A stretch of 39,764 nucleotides of DNA, from NCBI GenBank assembly GCA_938040995.1, contig CALHZT010000397.1, forward strand, positions 1 to 39,764, read 5' to 3'. The translations under genes were made by a program, and so were the position numbers. The stretch's first letter is position 1, and every line of letters starts with the position of its first letter. The DNA comes from an uncultured Pirellulaceae bacterium. Lineage in GTDB: Bacteria > Planctomycetota > Planctomycetia > Pirellulales > Pirellulaceae. Under the pieces are notes generated by a model. It saw only the letters and a program-made list of their open reading frames with translations, did no database searches and was not told the DNA's origin. Of this stretch, positions 7,175-14,497 are shown in pieces.

Positions 7175-8815
7175 ATGAAAATCACTGGCGGTAAAGTTTA
7201 CGATCCGGCCAATGGCATCAACGGCGAAGTCCGCGATCTGCACATCGTCGACGGGAAATTCGCGGACAATGCGAATGGCGCAACCGGCGGTCGAGAGATC
7301 GATGCGACGGGGATGATTGTGTTTCCGGGCGGAGTCGACGTGCATACCCATGTGGCGGGCGGCAGTATCAACTTTGCCCGCGCGATGACGCCGGAAGATC
7401 ATCGCCGGACGCAGGCGTTTATCCGGACTCAGTCTCGTCGATCCGGGCTGGGCGGGATGGCTCCGACGACTTTCGCGACTGGCTATCTCTACGCCGGTAT
7501 GGGCTTTACCACCGTCAACGAAGCCGCCGTGCCCGCGCTGTCCGCGAGGCATACTCATGAAGAGCTTTCCGACATTCCGATCGTCGACAAGAGTAGCTGC
7601 GTGCTGATGGCGAACAATGAGATCATGCTCGATCTCATGGAGCGGGGCGAATACGACCGGGCTCGTGACATTGTGGCGTGGTATGTCTGGGCGGCGAAAT
7701 CGTACGGTGTCAAAGCCGTCAATCCGGGTGGCGTTGCAGCCTGGAAATATGGACATGACGCAAAAGGCATGTCGACCGCGATTCCCGGTTACAACAAATT
7801 GACGCCCGGTGACGTGGTCACGCAGCTCGCCCGAATTATCGACGATCTCGGTCTGCCTCATCCGATTCATCTGCACTGTAACAATCTCGGCGCGCCCGGG
7901 AACGTGGCGACGACGCTGGAGACGATGAAGCATCTCGAAGGCAGTCGCGCCCACATTGCTCACATGCAGTATCACGCGTACGGCGGTGATGACTGGAGTA
8001 CGATGCGATCGGAATCGGCTCAGCTGGCCGATTACTTCAACGCGCATCCGAACATGACGACGGACGCGGGAGCCGTTCTGTTTGGCGACACGGTCACGAT
8101 TACTGCCGACGGTCCGTGGCAGCATCTGCTTTACAAACTAACCGGCCGAAAATGGGGCAACCTCGACGTCGAGAACGAAACGGGTTGTGGAATCGTGCCC
8201 TACACCTACAAACCGAGTAATCTTGTAAACGCCGTTCAGTGGGCTGTCGGACTTGAACTCCTGCTGCTGATTAATGATCCATGGCGAGTGTTTCTCTCGA
8301 CCGATCATCCCAACGGTGCCTGTTTCTGGCGGTACCCCGAGATCATCCATTTGTTGATGTCCAACGATTTTCGTCAGGCTTGCATGAAGAAGCTGACGCC
8401 AGCCATCAAGGGTAAGATTACGCTGCCGGAGATTACCCGCGAGTACACGCTTTACGAAATCGCGACGATCATGTCGGCTGGTCCGGCGAGAGCACTCGGT
8501 TTGCGGCAGAAAGGAAACCTTGGTGTCGGTTGCGACGCGGATGTCGTTATCTACGAAGAGGACAAAGACATTGAGAGGATGTTTGGGCACCCACGTTACG
8601 TATTAAAGGGTGGCCAAGTTGTCATTGAGGAAGGCGACATTCGTGAAACGCCCGAAGGTCGTGAGTTCATCACAAGACCTTCGTACAATCCGGATACCGA
8701 GGCTTTCCTCAAGCCAATTTTTGAAGACTGTTACACCATGAGCTTCGAAAACTATCCGGTGGAGATGGAGCGGATTGAGCATCCCACGATGATGGATTGT
8801 GTGGATGTTGACTGA
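7175..8815 (+). CDS. fwdA: Formylmethanofuran dehydrogenase subunit A (amidohydrolase)
   Basis: Binuclear-zinc amidohydrolase subunit that forms or hydrolyses the formyl-amide of methanofuran, exchanging formate with subunit B. At 546 residues it is close to archaeal FwdA (about 570) and FhcA. Ligands visible: His57 and His59 in GVDVHTHVAGG; Lys180 in GVKAVNPGG, the expected carboxylated lysine; His234 in IHLHCNN; His263 in AHIAHMQYHAYGG; and Asp377 in FLSTDHPNG. These line up with the metal-site residues known from the archaeal enzyme. ATG start at 7175. It follows fwdB after the repeat and precedes fwdC. All catalytic residues being present suggests the subunit is active. Confidence 0.94.
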   Translation: MKITGGKVYDPANGINGEVRDLHIVDGKFADNANGATGGREIDATGMIVFPGGVDVHTHVAGGSINFARAMTPEDHRRTQAFIRTQSRRSGLGGMAPTTFATGYLYAGMGFTTVNEAAVPALSARHTHEELSDIPIVDKSSCVLMANNEIMLDLMERGEYDRARDIVAWYVWAAKSYGVKAVNPGGVAAWKYGHDAKGMSTAIPGYNKLTPGDVVTQLARIIDDLGLPHPIHLHCNNLGAPGNVATTLETMKHLEGSRAHIAHMQYHAYGGDDWSTMRSESAQLADYFNAHPNMTTDAGAVLFGDTVTITADGPWQHLLYKLTGRKWGNLDVENETGCGIVPYTYKPSNLVNAVQWAVGLELLLLINDPWRVFLSTDHPNGACFWRYPEIIHLLMSNDFRQACMKKLTPAIKGKITLPEITREYTLYEIATIMSAGPARALGLRQKGNLGVGCDADVVIYEEDKDIERMFGHPRYVLKGGQVVIEEGDIRETPEGREFITRPSYNPDTEAFLKPIFEDCYTMSFENYPVEMERIEHPTMMDCVDVD

Positions 8816-8848
8816 GCAACACGCCCGCAAAACAACGTCAAAAACGTC

Positions 8849-8931
8849 GTAGCCGGACTGGCAACAGTTCGGGAGTGGCTTGAGTGACTTTGCGTCGCCA
8901 GCTACGCCCGAAGTCTTGCGACCTCGGCTAC
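8849..8931. repeat. Dispersed palindromic element, copy 1
   Basis: Arms 8849-8873 and 8907-8931 are 25 bases each and match as an inverted repeat at about 19 of 25 positions. The left arm begins GTAGCCGGACTGGCAACAG. The same arm recurs at 37698-37722 with 23 of 25 identities. This copy lies between fwdA and fwdC, upstream of the fwdC start. Confidence 0.75.
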
Positions 8932-8971
8932 GGGTCGATGAACAACAACGAACAATTGAGCATTTCTCCCT

Positions 8972-9784
8972 GTGTCTGTAATTCACCTCGTCGTCAAAGA
9001 ACAACCATCCGTTCCCCTGGAAGCGGAGTGCATTTCGCCCGACAGCTTTGCCGAGTTGTCGAACGACGAGATTCGCGCGCTCCGGGTCTATCATGGCAAG
9101 CGGCAATGCCGCGTTGATGACTTCTTTGATGTGGACGGTGAGAAAAGCGACCACATTCAGATTCACGGTGACGTTGGGCGAGTCCGGTGGCTGGGCCGAG
9201 CCATGACTCGTGGCACGCTGCAGATCTATGGCGATGTTGGCATGCACCTTGGCGCCTATATGAAAAACGGTCGGATCGAAGTCCACGGGAACGCCGGCGA
9301 CTGGATCGGCGCCGAAATGAAAAACGGATTTGTCCATATCCACGGTGATGCCGGCGGGCAAATCGGAGCCGCCTATCGTGGCAGTCTTCGAGGCATGAAG
9401 AACGGCACGATCATTGTCGATGGGACTGCTGGCATCGAAGTCGGTATGCGGATGCGTCGTGGCACGATCGTGGTGGGCGGCAAAGTGAGAGACTTTGCCG
9501 GACTGCAGATGAAAGGCGGCACTCTTGTGCTGCTTGGCGGCGCCGAGATTCGCACTGGAGCCTGGATGACTCGCGGCACCATCATCTCGCTCAAGCCCAT
9601 TCAGCTGATGCCAACATTTCGAACGTCCGGGCCAATGAATCCGATGTTCATGAACGTCTACGCCAGGCAGCTGGGGAAGCTCGGCATCGACTTGCCCTTC
9701 GACCGCCGGTCCGGCAGCTACATCCGCCACTGCGGTGACATGTCCATTCCCGGCAAGGGTGAACTCTTCGTCTGGCAATCGTAA
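8972..9784 (+). CDS. fwdC: Formylmethanofuran dehydrogenase subunit C
   Basis: Structural subunit of the formylmethanofuran dehydrogenase or formyltransferase/hydrolase complex, related to the C-terminal GXGXG domain of glutamate synthase. The 270-residue protein has the right-handed beta-helix repeat pattern from about residue 60 to 215, with repeated units such as IQIHGDVG, LQIYGDVGMHLGAYMKNG, IEVHGNAGDWIGAEMKNG and VHIHGDAGGQIGAAYRG. In methylotroph homologs this subunit carries the methylofuran cofactor on its outer face; the same is possible here. GTG start at 8972. It is the last gene of the cluster, ending just before the large palindrome at 9980. Confidence 0.92.
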   Translation: MSVIHLVVKEQPSVPLEAECISPDSFAELSNDEIRALRVYHGKRQCRVDDFFDVDGEKSDHIQIHGDVGRVRWLGRAMTRGTLQIYGDVGMHLGAYMKNGRIEVHGNAGDWIGAEMKNGFVHIHGDAGGQIGAAYRGSLRGMKNGTIIVDGTAGIEVGMRMRRGTIVVGGKVRDFAGLQMKGGTLVLLGGAEIRTGAWMTRGTIISLKPIQLMPTFRTSGPMNPMFMNVYARQLGKLGIDLPFDRRSGSYIRHCGDMSIPGKGELFVWQS

Positions 9785-9979
9785 ACGGCGCAGGCATGAT
9801 CTTCTTGGGATCATTCGAGAAATTACTGCCTGATCTTCCTCCGTCTTTCCCGCGCAGTCGGGAATCCATTGAATCGGATTGGCTTTTTGATGCGGGGAAA
9901 GAAGGAGAAGAGTGGTTCGGCGTCACTGGAGCGGTTTTTCAATTGGTGTAGCGTCCTGAATTCGAACCCGCTGCGTGAG

Positions 9980-10225
9980 TTTTGAAGTTGCACACTTTCA
10001 GGGCAGTGAGCGGAAAATGGGACTGGCTCCAACATGTTTCCGTGAGGCAACGACTAAGGTGGCCGCCGTTGGTGCCTGTCCCATTTCTCCGCGGATTTAG
10101 TGATGCGGGATGGTCCGTCGAGAAAAGGGACAGCGACCGAACGCACAAACACCGGGAAAATCAAACCGTCAACGATGTCGGAGCCAGTCCCTTTTTCGAC
10201 TGCCGCAAAGTGTGCAACTTCAAAA
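9980..10225. repeat. 246-bp nested palindrome (MITE-like or long hairpin)
   Basis: Three inverted pairs share nearly one centre (about 10103-10105). Outer arms: 9980-9998 with 10207-10225, 19 bases, perfect. Middle arms: 10019-10030 with 10180-10191, 12 bases, perfect (GGGACTGGCTCC). Inner arms: 10076-10089 with 10120-10133, 13 of 14. The stretches between also pair partly. It lies in the 500-base gap between fwdC (plus strand) and the DsbD-like gene (minus strand), which converge here. The remaining bases of the gap show no gene. Confidence 0.8.
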
Positions 10226-10280
10226 TGCGTGAGCGAGGGATATTCTGGTCTTGCGACGCTACGCCAAATTGAACAAAGCT

Positions 10281-11519
10281 CTATTGCGGCTGATTCTTCA
10301 GCGCAGCGAGAAGTCGATTCCTGGAGATCAAGTCCGTCAAAACCTCCGGGTTCTCTGCGTCGCCGTCCCGATAGATTGCCAGGACTGGAATCGCGTCGCG
10401 GCCGTAGGAATTTAACAGGTTCCTGATATCGTCGCCCTTCGATGTCCAGTCGGCGTAGATTGGAACGACATCATTTTCTTCGACAATTCTTGCGACTTCG
10501 GGAGTATCGATTGCGCTCGCCATATTCTTGTGGCAGTTCGGACACCACTTTGCCGTGAACTCAACCATCACGGTTTTTCCTGTCGCGATGGCTCGCTCAA
10601 GTTCCGGTTGGGAATACATGTGCCAGGTCAGGTGACGGGTCGTTTTTGTTTCGATCGTATTTTCGCCAAGGATGATCGTGCCTTTTTCAAACGGCAACAA
10701 ATAGTTGAATGCGAATAAGCCGACGGCAACGCAAAGGACAGGGTACGCTATCCAGGCAAGAAGCTTTTTGGGTCGGGATGCAGTAAACGGAATTCTCCCA
10801 ATGCTCCAGCACGCAAAACCGATCACCACCAACAATGTCAGCGTTGCGATCGTATACTTCTGTCCAAGGATGCTAAACAGGTAGACCACAGTGCCGAGCA
10901 AAAAGAAACCAACCAGATTCTTGAATGTGTCCATCCACGCACCCGGTTTGGGGAGAAAGCCGAGTAGGCTCGGAAACATTCCGATCAGGAGATATGGCGA
11001 GGCCATACCGAGGCCAATCGAAAAGAAAATCACATAGGTCGCCCACCACGGCTGGCTCACGGTGAACCCGAAAACTGGTCCAAGAAATGGGCCACTGCAA
11101 GGTGTTGCGAGTATCGTTGTGAATACGCCTTTAAAAAACGCACCAGCAAATCCTTCGCGGGCTGCAAGTTCACCCGACTTGCCCGATCCCATAAAGCCCG
11201 GAATCGGCAATTCCCAGACACCCAGAAAGCTGAGTGCCATCACAAACACCAGTACGATCATGGAGAACGTAAAGGTACTGGACTGAAATTGAGTTCCCCA
11301 AGCCATGTTGAGCATGACCGATGCCGTTGCCAACAACATGAATACAGAAAGCAACCCAAGCGAATAAAAGACATTCAAAAGCAATGAGCGCCGTCGGGAC
11401 TGCCCGCCTTGTTCCGCGAAGGAGAGGATCTTCAAACCGATCACGGGCAGGACGCAAGGCATTAAATTGAGGATCAGGCCACCGAGCAGGCTAAACAGAA
11501 TTACCTTGGCGAATGTCAT
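10281..11519 (-). CDS. DsbD-like thiol:disulfide interchange protein lacking the N-terminal domain
   Basis: Moves reducing equivalents from cytoplasmic thioredoxin across the membrane. The 412-residue protein begins directly with the transmembrane DsbD/CcdA domain. Its redox cysteines are Cys22 in NLMPCVLP and Cys141 in ATPCSGPFLG, with about eight membrane segments up to residue 275. A C-terminal thioredoxin-like domain follows, with the active site W-C-P-N-C (Cys326, Cys329). The periplasmic immunoglobulin-like alpha domain of full DsbD is absent; it may be encoded elsewhere, or the protein may hand electrons directly to partners. Downstream of YceH on the same strand, with a 77-base gap. 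Confidence 0.88.
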   Translation of the reverse strand: MTFAKVILFSLLGGLILNLMPCVLPVIGLKILSFAEQGGQSRRRSLLLNVFYSLGLLSVFMLLATASVMLNMAWGTQFQSSTFTFSMIVLVFVMALSFLGVWELPIPGFMGSGKSGELAAREGFAGAFFKGVFTTILATPCSGPFLGPVFGFTVSQPWWATYVIFFSIGLGMASPYLLIGMFPSLLGFLPKPGAWMDTFKNLVGFFLLGTVVYLFSILGQKYTIATLTLLVVIGFACWSIGRIPFTASRPKKLLAWIAYPVLCVAVGLFAFNYLLPFEKGTIILGENTIETKTTRHLTWHMYSQPELERAIATGKTVMVEFTAKWCPNCHKNMASAIDTPEVARIVEENDVVPIYADWTSKGDDIRNLLNSYGRDAIPVLAIYRDGDAENPEVLTDLISRNRLLAALKNQPQ

Positions 11520-11596
11520 CGTTGCTCCATTCGGAATTTGGTAGGTGGATCCACTACGCGAATGCAGGCAAGATTATGGCCTTATTTGCGGCAGAT

Positions 11597-12358
11597 TCAA
11601 CCTTGAATGTGAGACCGAACGTCATCTAGTTCGCTGCGAAGCTCTTTCACTTCGTTTCGCAACTGCTGAAGCTCTTCCTGCATTGTTGCTATCACGTCGT
11701 CATTGGTAGTCGATTGGGCGACCGCCGCCGTAGGACTTGCCGACGTCGAAGCTGCACTCGACGCACTCGCGCTGGATATTGGCTCTGCCGATACCGAACT
11801 GCCAAGGTCCCGTTTGACTCGTGCCAGTTCGCTTTCGGAATACAATCCGTGAGTGACAAACTGCCCGCGCCCTGAGGGCGTAAGTTCCACGACGAGTTTC
11901 TTGGCGACGAGGGATTGAAGCACAGGTCGCAGTGTACCCATGTCAGGGAGCTGACCCTTGCACATCCGCGCCGCACGTCCCCGCAACTCGCCGACTGTTT
12001 GTGCGCCCCGTAGTAGGAGCTCTGCCATGACCGCCAGCTCGGTACCGTCGACGCCCAGCCAGTCCTTCATGTGATGCCGGTATTTTACGGCTCGACCATC
12101 CCCGTGGACTTCGGCGACCGCTTTTTTTGCCCGGAGACTTTCCAGTGCGTCTTCGACATCGTCCGAGTCGAGTTCGAGAACCGGATCGCGATTGCTCTTC
12201 TGGTTACACCCAGTCGTCAAGCCATTCAGCGTCAGCGGATAGCTTCCCGGAGTCGTTTTGGCTTTTTCAACGAGGACTCCCAGGACCCGTCGCTCTTTCG
12301 GTGGTATCGGTTGCCAAAGTGCAGGGGTGTCGTCGGTTGCCTGTTCGTCGTTTTCCAC
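11597..12358 (-). CDS. YceH family protein (DUF480)
   Basis: A 253-residue member of the YceH/DUF480 family, built of two winged-helix-like halves. The family fingerprint is clear: LGVLVEKAKTTPGSYPLTLNGLTTGCNQKSNRDP at about residues 26-60 (key residues Glu-Lys, Pro, Leu-Thr-x-Gly-Cys-Asn-Gln-Lys-Ser-Asn-Arg-Asp-Pro), then ELAVMAELLLRGAQTVGELRGRAARM. After residue 185 there is a Ser/Ala-rich linker and a C-terminal coiled coil (MQEELQQLRNEVKELRSELD), which is longer than in E. coli YceH. The function of the family is not settled; a regulatory or DNA-related role is only inferred from the fold. Confidence 0.9.
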   Translation of the reverse strand: MENDEQATDDTPALWQPIPPKERRVLGVLVEKAKTTPGSYPLTLNGLTTGCNQKSNRDPVLELDSDDVEDALESLRAKKAVAEVHGDGRAVKYRHHMKDWLGVDGTELAVMAELLLRGAQTVGELRGRAARMCKGQLPDMGTLRPVLQSLVAKKLVVELTPSGRGQFVTHGLYSESELARVKRDLGSSVSAEPISSASASSAASTSASPTAAVAQSTTNDDVIATMQEELQQLRNEVKELRSELDDVRSHIQG

Positions 12359-12484
12359 CAGAAGTGCTCCGTGCGTTGTTGATTAATCAGTCGGTCTTCT
12401 AACAACGTGGTTGTACGTTCTGGCGGTCTTTCCTACCAGTCGTCAGAGCCCCGCTGTGTGGCGTGGATCGCCAGAATCAGGCAA

Positions 12485-14482
12485 CTAGCGGATTGGGAAG
12501 AATCCAAAGATGAACATTGCCACGAACCTTTCTGTTTCTTCGTCGAATTCGAACGCGGCGTCGGTCGTGTTGTTCGGTTGTGGACCGAGTGGAGTGTCGA
12601 TAGAAGTCGCGTTAATCGAATAGCCGACGTTTCTAAATCCCGACGAGTTGCGAGATCTCACGGTTACCGTGTAGGAGCCAGCCGGAAGGAAGGCCGACGA
12701 AGTTCGTGTATCGCCTGATTCAGTCATCACGTGTGTGAAGATCCTTCCCGAACGGTCTCTCACGATCATTTCAAGTTCGGTGGTCGGTTGGCCGGCGTTT
12801 GCGGGATCGACTTGCAAATCAAAATGGAAGAGTTGCGGTCGCTGGACGGTCAAGCGATGACGATCAGTATCCCTGGTGGATCGAATCAGGTTGTCGGTCA
12901 ACTGCGTGCGAGTTACTTCACCAACACCCATCTGCGCGGAGAACTCGTAGTTTCCATTGGTGACTCCATTGAACTCTCCAGTGCTGATCTGGATGAAGTA
13001 CTGATCGTCGGCATTGATGGCGGCTTGTACAACGATATTTCCGTCGCTGTTGATTAACACGTCCGTGGGAATTTCATCGGAACCCGAATCATGGATCGAG
13101 ATGTCCAGATCAAGGCTGGTGTCGAGCGCTCTGAGGTTGAATCGAGCCCACTGCTGGCCAACCGCTATTTCTGACGGCGCCGCGATCCTGAAGCGATCTA
13201 CATCAACCGCCGATTCCATCGTTCCAAACCACTGGTAGCGCGTGCCCTCGGCGAAACCTGGAATCGTTTCCAGTACAACTTCTGATCCTGGCGAGTCGTC
13301 ATCTCCGTTGTCATCGTTGACGTTAAATACCTGACCGTCTTCGAAGTACTCTTGCAGTTCGTCACTCTCAATGTGCCGAACTGGTTCCCGAATGAACTCC
13401 TGAATGCTCGCTTGATCGACTTCGTTGAGTCCGTCGAACCAGACAAGCAAAGTATATCCGCCGATCGCAAATTCGTTCTCGGCGGATTTTTCGACGATGA
13501 TTTTGTAGACTTCTTCGTCGTCTGAGCTGCTCAGCGTCAGCGCGACGTCCGTTCCAGGCGTTGAACTACTCGCAGTCGCCAATTGCGATCCATTTTCGGT
13601 TGTCAGTCGAATGGTCGGAGTCAGTTGACTGATTCCGGAAGTTACCAGCTGCACGGTGATCGGACCGGAATAGTCGCTCGGCGGTTCGATCATGTAGCGA
13701 TCGGTGTCCTGCTGGTCGCCGAGATCTGCAAAGACGACAGTCGGCGCGCTTCCCTCTTCGCCGTCTTCCGTCTGGAACAGTTCAATCTCTACGGTTTCGT
13801 CCGACCCTTCATCCAGTTCATAGACATCGGGCGACCGCATTCCGTACACCTCGTGGAGCAACGCGATATCGTTCGCGGTTGGTGTCAACGATTCAGGAAT
13901 GCCATGGCTGTGCAACGGTGAATTGATATCGTCGTTGTGCTCCAGCCCAAAGATGTGACCCGCCTCATGCAGGGCAATCGCAAAAACGTCGTCGACGTTC
14001 TGATAAGTCCGATTGCTGTTGAAGAGGATTTCGCCAGCCCACGTACCATCGATGACTTCTGAAGTGGAAAAGGAAACTGCGTAGAGCTCACTATCGTCCA
14101 GCGGAATCGACCCGACTCGAATGTCCCCAAATCGGGCGTCATGCCGCTGCCTGCCGGGGACACCAAAGTCGTCGCCGCTATCGGCAACCAGACCGATGTC
14201 GCCATTGGTATGCTGCGCCCAGGTTTGAAAGCCGCGGAGAATCTCTGATTGCCATTCGTGACGCGGCGCGATCGAGTCCATCTGCGCGAATAGGGTACTC
14301 GTCGAATCGGCGACGGTCGTTCCGTCCGGAGCGAAACTCAGCGTCAGTCGGGCATCAGCGCCCCAAATGATACTGTCCCCGTCGAGCATCAGTCTTGGTT
14401 CAAGGTTCTCAGCACCTAGACGTTGATGGCGCTGTTGGCTTTGACGGCGCTGATGATGGATTTTTGGTTTGCGGAATGACAT
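12485..14482 (-). CDS. Secreted matrixin-like metalloprotease with LEPR-XLL N-terminus
   Basis: A 665-residue predicted extracellular protease. The basic N-terminus leads to LEPRLML at residues 27-33, the LEPR-XLL motif found at the start of large planctomycete surface proteins. The catalytic zinc motif HEAGHIFGLEH has ligands His172, His176 and His182 and catalytic Glu173, followed by TANDIALLHEVYG, as in matrixins. Downstream, two or three beta-rich stretches (about 225-350, 400-530 and 535-645) resemble bacterial pre-peptidase C-terminal (PPC) domains. No conventional signal peptide is visible; LEPR-XLL proteins are thought to be exported. It starts 15 bases after the kinase stop, so it is probably cotranscribed with the sigma factor and kinase. 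Confidence 0.87.
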   Translation of the reverse strand: MSFRKPKIHHQRRQSQQRHQRLGAENLEPRLMLDGDSIIWGADARLTLSFAPDGTTVADSTSTLFAQMDSIAPRHEWQSEILRGFQTWAQHTNGDIGLVADSGDDFGVPGRQRHDARFGDIRVGSIPLDDSELYAVSFSTSEVIDGTWAGEILFNSNRTYQNVDDVFAIALHEAGHIFGLEHNDDINSPLHSHGIPESLTPTANDIALLHEVYGMRSPDVYELDEGSDETVEIELFQTEDGEEGSAPTVVFADLGDQQDTDRYMIEPPSDYSGPITVQLVTSGISQLTPTIRLTTENGSQLATASSSTPGTDVALTLSSSDDEEVYKIIVEKSAENEFAIGGYTLLVWFDGLNEVDQASIQEFIREPVRHIESDELQEYFEDGQVFNVNDDNGDDDSPGSEVVLETIPGFAEGTRYQWFGTMESAVDVDRFRIAAPSEIAVGQQWARFNLRALDTSLDLDISIHDSGSDEIPTDVLINSDGNIVVQAAINADDQYFIQISTGEFNGVTNGNYEFSAQMGVGEVTRTQLTDNLIRSTRDTDRHRLTVQRPQLFHFDLQVDPANAGQPTTELEMIVRDRSGRIFTHVMTESGDTRTSSAFLPAGSYTVTVRSRNSSGFRNVGYSINATSIDTPLGPQPNNTTDAAFEFDEETERFVAMFIFGFFPIR

Positions 14483-14497
14483 GGCAGCATTCTGGTG

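Noticed and set aside
7172..8125. Minus-strand open frame of 317 codons under fwdA
   Set aside because: Antisense shadow of fwdA; its protein shows no fold pattern or family motif.
8603..9814. Minus-strand open frame of 403 codons under fwdC
   Set aside because: Shadow of fwdA 3' end and fwdC; it crosses the palindromic repeat and has no recognisable domain.
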